From Candidatus Anaplasma sp. TIGMIC (GTDB lineage: Bacteria > Pseudomonadota > Alphaproteobacteria > Rickettsiales > Anaplasmataceae), in assembly GCF_028204095.1 (NCBI RefSeq), contig NZ_JAQLOH010000008.1:1-41829 (forward strand): 41,829 nt of DNA. The letters are read 5' to 3'. Below the pieces are notes generated by a model. It did not search any database, was not told where the DNA came from, and worked only from the letters and a program-made list of their open reading frames with translations. Of this stretch, positions 7,147 through 15,486 are shown one piece after another. The stretch's first letter is position 1; every line of letters starts with the position of its first letter. The position numbers and the translations under genes were made by a program.

Positions 7147-7458
7147 ATGTTTCAGAATGTTCGCGGGTTTGACGCTGTTCTTTTATCTTTTTTCGTATTT
7201 GTGGCTACGTCCTTGATGAAGTTATTTGTGTCGATAGGATTGATTATCAAGGGACCTGCAAAAGCAATAGAGAAGGGTTCAATTGTGGACTCAGCTTCCG
7301 ATCAAAAAACGCGGTGTACAAGCACAGAAAAGGTCATGCCGGATACGAGCTTGCAGATTCCAGATTCTAGTAAGTTTGTCGAAGGTAGTTCTCAGGTATG
7401 TACACTGTTGGAGGACGCTATACCGCAAGTTTGCTCTTCCACAACCTTGGCGAAGTAG
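7147..7458 (+). CDS. Small membrane protein, sub-family 2, behind an 11-G tract
   Basis: This is a 103-residue protein of unknown function. It has a hydrophobic segment at about residues 10-34, then a short Lys-rich loop (KGPAKAIEKG), then a Ser/Thr/Asp-rich tail with Cys residues. It is the last small gene before the 1.5 kb gap that precedes virB8. The poly-G run directly before the ATG is the only visible translation signal. The parallel with the tract before the 5687 gene suggests a shared form of control. Confidence 0.55.
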   Translation: MFQNVRGFDAVLLSFFVFVATSLMKLFVSIGLIIKGPAKAIEKGSIVDSASDQKTRCTSTEKVMPDTSLQIPDSSKFVEGSSQVCTLLEDAIPQVCSSTTLAK

Positions 7459-8495
7459 AATGTGCTTTTTTCTGTAAGTTTGATGATAGGAGGGGCGCAA
7501 CGTTTCCGTAAGGGCTTAGTGCAAAAACAATTGCCTGACTCTACCGAGGTTGATGCCTCATACTTACCGAACAGGTGGTACAAACGCCGCTGCGGCTGGA
7601 AAGTAAATTTGTGACAAAGCGTACGCGTGTGAAGGATGTTGCATGTCTCGGATGTGACGAAGTATCTTTTTCTGGTTATTGTATTACTCTCTATTTGTTG
7701 TGATTTGGGCTGTTAACCGGTGAGCAATATACAGTCTACAAAAACTAGGCAACGTATATATGGGATTTAGCAGTCAATAAACTGCCAGTATGGATTAAAG
7801 CTATCTTTGAGTGGTGTACCTGCTGTACTGCCATTGGGGCCTAAATGTTCATGTCAGTAGGATAATCACTAACAGATGAAGCGCAAAAAAGCGACGGAAA
7901 CCACTCAGCCTTCATTATTCTCAGCAGCTTTATGATTGAAGGAGTCTCTTCAGGGTGTTGATAGGGCTACGATGTGGCAGTTAGCACACTTGTAGTATCA
8001 TTCCAAACAAAACTAGTTATGTGTGTCTTGCGCAGTGCCGGGCATAACGGAAACCGGATTTCACCGTTTTTCACTGAATGCCAAAGTGTACGGCGTGTCG
8101 CATTACGTTATTGTTACAAACCGATTGCAAAAATATTCTAAGTAACTGCGCTGGTGATCCATTTCCTACCGCTTGTTTTACCTCCTTCTGTTGTAACTGA
8201 ATGAAGCCTTCTGTCTCGAGCATGGAATTCTAAATGTTTCACGCAACGTCTGAGGTTTACCTAAAATGTTTGCATTGGGTGCCATGAGCGGTGCTGTCAT
8301 AAACTAGTCCATGCGTAGCAGTCGCAAGAAGGCAGCCAGGGGAATGCCTCGCCTCCTGGGATACACTGGGAGGTTGTAAAGAACAAGAAATATAGCAGTG
8401 GGAATCTAGCGATAGTATCGTGCCTATACTCCATAAAGGTATATGGGACAAGCGGGGTAATAACCTTTGGTGATGACCCGGTAAGAAGCCTTCTT

Positions 8496-8771
8496 TTGAG
8501 GATAAACATATCAGTTGACTGCGTACTATTGAATAAGGCCGTGAGTATAGAGATACTAGATGGTATTTCATTTAGTAAGTTTACCAGCAAGAAGAAGAGT
8601 TATGCATCGCGACTGCAAGATCTGTGCAAGCACTTTGACTCATCTTTTGGGATTTCCCTTCCTCCTAGTATTAAGCGTAGTTTCGCCGATGAGTTTGATG
8701 AAGCCGCTTTGCAAGCCAATTTTCCGGTTTGTTCTTACGCCGTTTGTGGCAGGCTGTGGCATCATGTTTAA
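8496..8771 (+). pseudogene. Possible decayed gene fragment
   Basis: A 91-codon frame opens at a TTG with no ATG inside. Its second half (RLQDLCKHFDSSFG, then SFADEFDEAALQANF) has a charge pattern typical of a real protein. A second frame, 8560-8814, overlaps it and encodes a hydrophobic stretch. I recognise neither. It may be the worn remains of a gene, or chance. Confidence 0.2.
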
Positions 8772-8879
8772 CATTTCTAACATGCGTCCACGAGGAGCAA
8801 AAGTGAGCTACTGACGGATATGGAAAAACTGTACTAAGCGCCCCTGGTATGCTAATAGGGGATGATTTTTGTGTTAACT

Positions 8880-8888
8880 TGATATAAA
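8880..8888 (+). promoter_or_regulatory. Candidate extended -10 for the virB8-virD4 operon
   Basis: TGATATAAA fits the extended -10 pattern (TGn followed by TATAAt) and lies 97 bases before the virB8 ATG. No clear -35 is visible, which is usual for extended -10 promoters. It is the best candidate in the 170 bases before the operon. Confidence 0.35.
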
Positions 8889-8984
8889 TAAAAGCATAGT
8901 AGGTTCTGATGACGTTTGGGCGAACTTGCAGTGGGGCTATTTCCACCTGTTGCGCGGTTTTGTTTCAGCTAGTTGGTATTGTGT

Positions 8985-9689
8985 ATGTTTTTTTTTGGAA
9001 AGGCGGGAAAAGCACCTGTGAAAAGGACGGTCAATTACCAGACTGCTGGTAAAGCTGGAGATTGGTACCATGACCGCTATGGGTCTGTCGTGGTGCAGCG
9101 CAACATACTGCTTTTCCTTGTTGTTCTTTCTGTGTTTTGCATAGCAGTCAGTACGTTTGTTATTTTCAGGATAGGAAAGACACGTACTATCGAGCCTTTT
9201 GTTGTTGAAATTGAGAAAAAGTCCGGCATCACGACTTTGGTAAACCCCATGTCCGTGAAGCAGTACTCTGCGGATGAGGTTCTAAGCAATTACTTTATTG
9301 TGGAATATGTAAAGGCGCGGGAGCTTTATGACCCGAACAACTTTCAGTATAACTACTACACAAAGGTACGCCTTCTCTCTTCACAAGACACGTATAGTGG
9401 TTTTCGCAGTTGGATTCGGCCCAGCAACCCCTCCAGTCCTATGACGCTGTACTCAGACGTTGTAACAGGCACGTTGAAGGTACGCTCTCTACAGCACCTT
9501 GGAGTAGGAAAGGTGCAAATAAGGTTCACCTTGGAGTTTAGTAACCACAGTGGAGCAGAAATAAAGAGGGACAGAATTGCTACTCTTTCCTTTAAATATG
9601 TTTCTCTAGAGATGAGTGAACAAGAGCGTCAGGTAAACCCTTTGGGGTTCCAAATAACTTACTATAGGGCGGATGATGAATTTCTATAA
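8985..9689 (+). CDS. virB8: VirB8, inner-membrane type IV secretion assembly factor
   Basis: VirB8 is a bitopic inner-membrane protein that nucleates assembly of the type IV secretion channel and contacts VirB9 and VirB10. This copy has 234 residues, the usual family size. A cytoplasmic N-terminus of about 40 residues is followed by one helix (about 41-61, starting NILLFLVV). The periplasmic domain keeps VKQYSADEVLSNYFI, YVKARE and YDPNNFQYNYYTKVRLLS, then the late NPLGFQITYYRADDE. I chose the ATG at 8985; a TTG at 8973 in frame would add four residues. The start runs straight into nine T. It is the first gene of the operon and overlaps virB9 by 17 bases. The long gap upstream makes this the likely promoter side. 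Confidence 0.93.
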   Translation: MFFFGKAGKAPVKRTVNYQTAGKAGDWYHDRYGSVVVQRNILLFLVVLSVFCIAVSTFVIFRIGKTRTIEPFVVEIEKKSGITTLVNPMSVKQYSADEVLSNYFIVEYVKARELYDPNNFQYNYYTKVRLLSSQDTYSGFRSWIRPSNPSSPMTLYSDVVTGTLKVRSLQHLGVGKVQIRFTLEFSNHSGAEIKRDRIATLSFKYVSLEMSEQERQVNPLGFQITYYRADDEFL

Positions 9690-10518
9690 AAATTTTCTCG
9701 TGTTGTTATCTTGCGCGGTTCTGTTTGTTGGTAGCGGGCAGGCGCAGGGCATGCACACGCATCCAGGTGCGCCGGTGACGGTTGACAGCAGGATAAAGAC
9801 TTTTGTCTACAGTGCAAATGAGGTGTTTACAGTGGTATTTAACTACGGGTATCACTCCTACATTGAGTTTGCCAAGGGTGAGACTGTTAAGGTCATGGCT
9901 CTTGGTAACAACGCGAATTGGAAAATAAAGCCTGTGGACAACAAACTGTATATAATGCCCTTGGAAAAGGAGGGGCATACAAACATGTTACTGGAAACTA
10001 GTAAGGGGCGGAGCTATGCGTTCGATTTGGTTTCCAAGTCTTTGCCCATGGATGATACATACGCAGTGGGTGTTAGCGAACATCTCGGCCGTGAGGATAG
10101 TGCGCTTTCGGATCTTGCGTACGTAGTGCGTTTCTATTATCCGCAAAGCGAGCGGGAATTTGATATGCGTGGGCAGAAGATAGAAATTACAGCACCCAGT
10201 TTTGCGCACGATCCGGAGCTTGAAGATATTGACATAAGGCCCAATGCTACGCGTGCTAATTACGTCTTCACTGCTGGCAGCGCCGATGTCGCCATGGCAC
10301 CTATGCACGCTTTCGATGACGGAGCGCTGACGTATATAAAGTTCAGTGACAGCAACATGGTAATCCCGAAAGTCTATTTGTTGGATAGAGATGGTGGAAA
10401 AATACCGTGCAGGATGTTGCTGTTAAAAGGGTACGTCATAATAGAGGGTGTTCATGAGCTGTTGTACCTAGATTTTGGAGACAGGGGTGTGACGGTAACG
10501 AATCAGTCTCTCGGTTAA
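9673..10518 (+). CDS. virB9: VirB9, outer-membrane core component of type IV secretion
   Basis: VirB9 forms the outer-membrane ring with VirB7 and VirB10. This protein has 281 residues. It begins with an export signal: MMNFYKNF, then a hydrophobic LVLLSCAVLFVG and a likely cut after the SGQAQG region. The mature part starts with DSRIKTFVYSANEVF, the usual beta-rich N-terminal domain. The C-terminal domain has the pattern TRANYVFTAG, APMHAFDDGALTYIKF and a late DRGVTVTNQ. Start codons at 9673 and 9676 are both possible; both overlap the end of virB8, which suggests translational coupling. No virB7 gene is visible between the genes. It sits 20 bases before virB10. Confidence 0.93.
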   Translation: MMNFYKNFLVLLSCAVLFVGSGQAQGMHTHPGAPVTVDSRIKTFVYSANEVFTVVFNYGYHSYIEFAKGETVKVMALGNNANWKIKPVDNKLYIMPLEKEGHTNMLLETSKGRSYAFDLVSKSLPMDDTYAVGVSEHLGREDSALSDLAYVVRFYYPQSEREFDMRGQKIEITAPSFAHDPELEDIDIRPNATRANYVFTAGSADVAMAPMHAFDDGALTYIKFSDSNMVIPKVYLLDRDGGKIPCRMLLLKGYVIIEGVHELLYLDFGDRGVTVTNQSLG

Positions 10519-10538
10519 GAAATTTGGGGTAGTAGCGT

Positions 10539-11825
10539 ATGTCAGACGATATTAAGGGCGCAGGCGCTGAAGAAAACATTGAGGATGACGTCAATATAGT
10601 AGGTGTTCACAAAAGCAAGAAGCTCTTTGTCACCATTATTGTCCTTTTCGTTACTGGGGCTCTGTACTATGTGTTCTTCATGGGTGAAAAGCCTGCTGAG
10701 GTGGTAGACGAGACTAAGAAGTCTATTGAGGAAAGGAACGTAGAAAAACTTTTAAAGGATGCTGAATCCCCTGCGCAGGAGACAACGCCGAGGATACTTA
10801 CTCCTCCTCCAAGACTGCCTGAGCTGCCGCCGCTGGTTATGCCGAGCGTGCCGGACATACCGGTGGTGACGAAGTTAGTGAAACCTCCTGTGGGAGTGGA
10901 AGACGATACTACTGAGCTGGAAGTGCCCACTACATTAGAAGACAATACACCGAAGGATGTGCGCAGTGAGCCATTATTGCCCATGCCATACTCCCCCATG
11001 ACAGCAGAAAAGATGCCGTCGTTTTTGGGCTACGATAAGGAAAAACGTGGTGCGCCTATGATTGCGCTGGGAGGTGGCGATTCTGGTGGCGGTGATGAAA
11101 GTGGCACTGGAGGCGAGGGGGACATAGATAAGCGTTTTACGGCATGGCACGGACTCGAAGGTACTTCGTCTCCTAGCGTAAAGGCAACGCATGTGGGTGA
11201 TCCTAGATACATCATACTACAAGGTCACATGATCGACGCAGTCCTAGAAACTGCGATAAATTCTGATATACCTGGCGTGCTGAGAGCGATAGTCTCCAGG
11301 GATGTGTACGCTGCTGCTGGCAATGCGGTTATGATACCTAAGGGTTCCAGGCTGATAGGCAGCTACTTCTTTGACGACAATGGAAAAAGCATGCGAGTGA
11401 ACGTGAACTGGACTAGGGTTATTCTTCCTCACGGTGTAGATGTACAGATAAACTCCACAGGAACGGATGAATTGGGCCGGAACGGGATTTCTGGAGTTTT
11501 TGACAGTAAGGTGGGAGCAACACTTACTTCTACTATACTCTTGGCAGGTATTAACATAGGAACTGCGGTAGTTTCGTCTAAGATTCCTGCATTGCAGTCT
11601 GAGGTCGTGAAAACCGAGGAGGATAAGGATAAGAAGACAACTTCGTCTTCATCTGTCCAGGCAAAAATCGTTACGGATGCTGTGAAAGATTTCTCCGAGT
11701 CTATGAAGGCGTTAATAAACAAGTACACCGATACTACGCCAACCGTATATGTTGACCAAGGTACTGTGATGAGGGTGTTTGTGAACCAAGACATAGTATT
11801 TCCTAGAGAAGCAGTACTGAGGTGA
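10539..11825 (+). CDS. virB10: VirB10, envelope-spanning type IV secretion scaffold
   Basis: VirB10 spans both membranes and transmits the energy state of the inner-membrane ATPases to the outer-membrane ring. This protein has 428 residues. An acidic cytoplasmic N-terminus leads to one helix (about 29-49, LFVTIIVLFVTGALYYVFF). A Pro-rich stretch at about residues 85-110 (TPPPRLPELPPL) would cross the periplasm. A Gly/Ser-rich segment near 178-195 follows. The C-terminal TrbI-like domain has GHMIDAVLETAINSDIPG, IPKGSRLIGSY and NQDIVFPREA. Spacing to virB9 is 20 bases and to virB11 27 bases, so the genes are surely one transcript. Confidence 0.93.
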   Translation: MSDDIKGAGAEENIEDDVNIVGVHKSKKLFVTIIVLFVTGALYYVFFMGEKPAEVVDETKKSIEERNVEKLLKDAESPAQETTPRILTPPPRLPELPPLVMPSVPDIPVVTKLVKPPVGVEDDTTELEVPTTLEDNTPKDVRSEPLLPMPYSPMTAEKMPSFLGYDKEKRGAPMIALGGGDSGGGDESGTGGEGDIDKRFTAWHGLEGTSSPSVKATHVGDPRYIILQGHMIDAVLETAINSDIPGVLRAIVSRDVYAAAGNAVMIPKGSRLIGSYFFDDNGKSMRVNVNWTRVILPHGVDVQINSTGTDELGRNGISGVFDSKVGATLTSTILLAGINIGTAVVSSKIPALQSEVVKTEEDKDKKTTSSSSVQAKIVTDAVKDFSESMKALINKYTDTTPTVYVDQGTVMRVFVNQDIVFPREAVLR

Positions 11826-11852
11826 TCGCAATGGGTATGGGGTTATAAAACT

Positions 11853-12854
11853 ATGACAAGCGGAGGAGGTGCTGCACTAGAGACTTATCTGGAGCCTCTT
11901 AAGGGTATCTTTGACGAGGAAGGTGTCTCAGAAGTTTCTATAAACCGCGAATGCGAGGTGTGGGTAGAAAACAGAGGCGTAACACGGTGTGAACGTATAG
12001 AAGCCCTGACTATTTCGCACCTGAAGGCACTGTGTAGGCTCGTGGCACAGGCTACAGAACAAAAGCTGAGTGAAGAAACCCCGCTTCTTTCAGCATCGCT
12101 ACCTAATGGCTTTCGGGTGCAGGTAGTCTTCCCTCCGGCGTGTGAAAGTGACAAAGTTGTACTATCAATACGTAAGCCTTCGTCTATACAGTTGACCTTG
12201 GAGGACTACGAAAAAATGGGGGCTTTTTCTCATGTGACAGCCATGAAAGATAAGGCTCAGAGTGTGAACAGTGAACTGAGCTCTCTACTGTCCAAGGGGA
12301 AGTTCAAGGAATTTTTAGAATTGGCTGTACGGAGCAAGAAAAACATTATAGTGAGTGGAGGTACGTCTACTGGTAAGACGACATTCACTAATGCCGCATT
12401 AAGGGCTATACCTCTCGAAGAGCGGATCATTACGGTAGAGGACTCTAGAGAAATAACTCTCTCCAACCCAAATTGTGTGCATTTGCTTGCTTCTAAAGGT
12501 GGGCAAGGGCGCTCACGCGTGACCACGCAGGATCTAATAGAGGCTTGTCTTCGTTTAAGACCGGATAGAATAATAGTGGGAGAGCTACGTGGTGCAGAAG
12601 CATTCAGCTTTTTACGAGCAATAAATACTGGACACCCGGGGTCAATATCCACTTTGCATGCTGATACTCCAAGAATGGCGATAGAGCAGCTGAAACTTAT
12701 GGTCATACAAGCAGGTATGGGGTTGCAACCTGATCAGATTGTTGACTACATTGAGAATATTATCGACATTATAATCCAGTTGAAGCGGGCAGAGGGTGGT
12801 ATGCGTCACGTTTCTGAGGTACTGTTCACTAAATGTTCAGGTAATAATGTATAG
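11853..12854 (+). CDS. virB11: VirB11, type IV secretion ATPase
   Basis: VirB11 is a hexameric ring ATPase at the cytoplasmic face that powers substrate transfer. This copy has 333 residues, the usual length. The Walker A loop reads GGTSTGKT at about residues 168-175. An Asp/Glu box follows (TVEDSREI), then the Walker B region RIIVGELRGAEA at about 238-249 and the His box GHPGSISTLHAD at about 260-271. There is no signal or membrane segment, as expected. An AAACT stretch rather than a clear ribosome site comes before the ATG; translation may depend on coupling to virB10, 27 bases upstream. The gene is followed 50 bases later by virD4. Confidence 0.95.
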   Translation: MTSGGGAALETYLEPLKGIFDEEGVSEVSINRECEVWVENRGVTRCERIEALTISHLKALCRLVAQATEQKLSEETPLLSASLPNGFRVQVVFPPACESDKVVLSIRKPSSIQLTLEDYEKMGAFSHVTAMKDKAQSVNSELSSLLSKGKFKEFLELAVRSKKNIIVSGGTSTGKTTFTNAALRAIPLEERIITVEDSREITLSNPNCVHLLASKGGQGRSRVTTQDLIEACLRLRPDRIIVGELRGAEAFSFLRAINTGHPGSISTLHADTPRMAIEQLKLMVIQAGMGLQPDQIVDYIENIIDIIIQLKRAEGGMRHVSEVLFTKCSGNNV

Positions 12855-12904
12855 TCTTTGCGCAAGGACATTTTTGTGCTTTTTTGTGTTGCAGAAGCCA
12901 GAGC

Positions 12905-15049
12905 ATGCATAGTTCCAACCATATTCGTAATGTACTTGTCTTCTTCGTAGGCATGTTTTTCCTGATGGAGTTTTGCTTCTATACATCAGGTGCCATGTTC
13001 GTGCTATTTGTGTGGGGGATGGAGTACTTGGACTTCCATTCGTTGAACCCAAGCCTTTCGGACTTTCCTGCGAGATTATGGCCTACGATTTTTGACTACA
13101 TACACAAGTGGTGGGTTGACCCTAGTGTTTTTGGCGTATCGAATTCCGTCAAGTTGTGGGGTTCATTTTTTGCGCCATTGAGCCTTGTGGGCATCGTGTT
13201 TTGGAATTTGAGACACATACTTTTCGACTGGCGTCCTTTTAAAAAGAAGGAATCCTTACATGGAGACTCTAGATGGGCTTCGGAGCGGGATATTCGCAAA
13301 ATAGGGCTACGGAGCAGAAGGGGGTTATTGTTAGGTAAGGATCAGCGTGGGTACTTAGTAGCAGATGGATATCAACACGCGCTGCTTTTTGCTCCAACAG
13401 GTTCCGGTAAGGGTGTGGGCTTTGTAATTCCCAATCTTTTGTTCTGGGAAGATTCTGTCATTGTTCACGACGTAAAGCTTGAGAACTATGACCTGACCAG
13501 CGGTTACCGTAAGAAGATAGGTCAGGATGTATATGTGTGGAATCCGGCGCAACCCGATGGAATAAGCCACTGTTACAACCCGCTGGACTGGATAAGTAAA
13601 AAACCGGGCCAGATGGTGGATGATGTGCAGAAAATTGCAAACCTGATAATGCCCGAGCAAGACTTCTGGTACAATGAGGCCCGCAGTCTGTTTGTGGGAG
13701 TAGTTCTGTACTTGCTAGCCGTGCCTGAGAAGACTAAGTCCTTCGGGGAGGTCGTGCGCACAATGCGTAGCGACGATGTGGTGTATAACCTTGCGGTTGT
13801 GTTAGATACTATAGGAAAGCAAATACACCCCGTGGCGTATATGAACATAGCTGCCTTCTTACAGAAGGCCGACAAGGAGCGGTCTGGTGTTATATCTACC
13901 ATGAACTCTTCACTGGAACTGTGGGCTAACCCGCTTATAGACACTGCTACAGCATCGAGTGACTTTAACATTCAGGACTTCAAGCGTCGCAGAGTAACTG
14001 TTTACGTCGGAGTTACTCCTGATAATCTAACCAGGTTGAGACCGCTCATGCAGGTTTTCTATCAGCAGGCAACGGAATTTTTGTGTAGGACGCTTCCTTC
14101 TGATGATGAACCTTACGGTGTGCTTTTCCTTATGGATGAGTTTCCGACTTTGGGCAAAATGGAACAATTCCAGACTGGCATTGCGTACTTCCGTGGATAC
14201 AGGGTGAGATTGTTTTTGATCATCCAAGACACGGAGCAGCTCAAGGGTATTTATGAGGAGGCGGGAATGAACTCCTTCCTCTCGAATTCCACCTACCGTA
14301 TAACATTTGCGGCTAACAACATAGAGACTGCAAACCTTATTTCACAGCTTATAGGAAACAAAACGGTAAGTCAGGAATCACTTAACAGGCCGAAGTTTTT
14401 GGACCTTAATCCAGCGTCGCGTTCTCTACACATATCAGACACGCAAAGGGCATTGTTGTTGCCGCAGGAAGTTATTATGCTGCCCAAGGATGAGCAGATT
14501 CTTTTGATAGAGTCAACTTATCCTATAAAGTCTAGAAAAATAAAATACTATGAGGACAAAACTTTTACGCGTAGGTTATTAAAGAGCACGTTTGTTCCAA
14601 CGCAGGAGCCTTACAATCCAGATAAGGCACGTGGTGATGGGGGCGACGGTGGTGGAGAGATCATTTCTGAAGGCGAGAGCAATGAGGAGCTTCAGGCTCT
14701 TTTGGGTCGCGGTGACGTTCCGCCACATGATGGTGCTGCTGGGGAAGATTATAATGGTAATTTTGTGGAAAGAGATGAATATGACGACCTCTATGGAGGC
14801 GACAGCGTAGAAGAGGATTCTGAATTTCCTCTAGATGACGATGAGGAAGACGGTTACTCAAATGAAGATTTCGACGAAGTTTACGGAAGTCAGGAAGAGC
14901 TTGACGACGGCTGGTTGGAAGATGAAGAGCTTCTTGAAGATGAGTCATGGAGTTCTGATGAAGGTGACGAAAGTGCCGACGAATACGAGGACGGCGACGA
15001 TCTAATAGAGGACACCGAAGAGAGTGACGAGAAAGTGCCTGAGAAGTAG
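12905..15049 (+). CDS. virD4: VirD4, type IV coupling protein with acidic C-terminal tail
   Basis: VirD4 is the coupling ATPase that brings substrates to the type IV channel. I chose the ATG at 12905 (714 residues); a TTG at 12884 in frame is less likely. Two N-terminal helices lie at about residues 7-40 and 84-107. The Walker A loop (APTGSGKG) is at about 163-170 and the Walker B region (LFLMDEFPTLGKM) at about 409-421. The family core ends near residue 570. After it comes an extension of about 140 residues made mostly of Asp, Glu, Gly and Ser, such as PLDDDEEDGYSNEDFDEVYG. Such a tail is absent from the Agrobacterium protein as I know it, and in Anaplasmataceae it is thought of as lineage-specific. 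It could serve in substrate docking. It ends the operon. Confidence 0.95.
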   Translation: MHSSNHIRNVLVFFVGMFFLMEFCFYTSGAMFVLFVWGMEYLDFHSLNPSLSDFPARLWPTIFDYIHKWWVDPSVFGVSNSVKLWGSFFAPLSLVGIVFWNLRHILFDWRPFKKKESLHGDSRWASERDIRKIGLRSRRGLLLGKDQRGYLVADGYQHALLFAPTGSGKGVGFVIPNLLFWEDSVIVHDVKLENYDLTSGYRKKIGQDVYVWNPAQPDGISHCYNPLDWISKKPGQMVDDVQKIANLIMPEQDFWYNEARSLFVGVVLYLLAVPEKTKSFGEVVRTMRSDDVVYNLAVVLDTIGKQIHPVAYMNIAAFLQKADKERSGVISTMNSSLELWANPLIDTATASSDFNIQDFKRRRVTVYVGVTPDNLTRLRPLMQVFYQQATEFLCRTLPSDDEPYGVLFLMDEFPTLGKMEQFQTGIAYFRGYRVRLFLIIQDTEQLKGIYEEAGMNSFLSNSTYRITFAANNIETANLISQLIGNKTVSQESLNRPKFLDLNPASRSLHISDTQRALLLPQEVIMLPKDEQILLIESTYPIKSRKIKYYEDKTFTRRLLKSTFVPTQEPYNPDKARGDGGDGGGEIISEGESNEELQALLGRGDVPPHDGAAGEDYNGNFVERDEYDDLYGGDSVEEDSEFPLDDDEEDGYSNEDFDEVYGSQEELDDGWLEDEELLEDESWSSDEGDESADEYEDGDDLIEDTEESDEKVPEK

Positions 15050-15486
15050 TTGAGTTCCACGCAATGGGTGTTCGTAAGTCTATCATGGCTGGCTTGCGCA
15101 ATGATAAAGTGCTATATTCTGTGCTTTTTGTATAGGTCGGGGTGCTGCGTGCGTGCTCCCCGTAAGTGCGGGGGCTGTATTGCATCGCGCCAAGGTGTGG
15201 GCATGTTGGCATAGTGACTGCATTTTAGGTTTGTGTGTGGGATTTGGTACTAATCACCATGCTGCTGGTATTCCAGGTACTTAACAACAGGCATTACCAG
15301 ATTGCCGTCAGCCCGATGATCATGGCATCGGTGAGTTATGTGCCGATCTACGCACTACCTACATAGCGTTAGCATGAGAAGTTACGGCTGACGCTTTCGA
15401 TTCTGGGCATGTTGTAGAGGATATGAGGTGTTTCTGCGCTTTCTTTATACGGAGTGCTAAGGCTAATAAAGGTCTGCTAGGGGACT
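15050..15486. other. Gap of 437 bases between convergent virD4 and xseA
   Basis: The stretch lies between two genes that converge. An imperfect GGGG/CCCC hairpin at about 15140-15163 lacks a T-run, so I do not call a terminator. A 35-codon hydrophobic frame near 15258-15365 is too short to support. I see nothing else. Confidence 0.45.

Larger units (their letters stand above)
7459..8984. other. Long gap (1.5 kb) before virB8
   Basis: I see no intact gene. A short open stretch at 8496-8771 looks partly protein-like and is listed separately. An extended -10 motif at 8880-8888 may serve virB8. I looked for the missing N-terminal half of ribA and did not find it. Confidence 0.5.

Noticed and set aside
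8046-8145. Open stretch in the gap before virB8 as the missing N-terminal half of ribA
   Set aside because: The frame is only about 40 codons and shows none of the family motifs such as the Cys-rich zinc site.
10667-10999. 110-codon Ser/Gly-rich minus-strand frame
   Set aside because: It is the antisense of the Pro-rich part of virB10; composition is explained by the plus-strand codons.
15140-15163. Hairpin after virD4 as a Rho-independent terminator
   Set aside because: The stem has a mismatch and no T-run follows.
14661-15212. 183-codon minus-strand frame
   Set aside because: It mirrors the acidic tail of virD4. Its Arg/His/Leu-rich composition is what antisense of Asp/Glu-rich codons gives.
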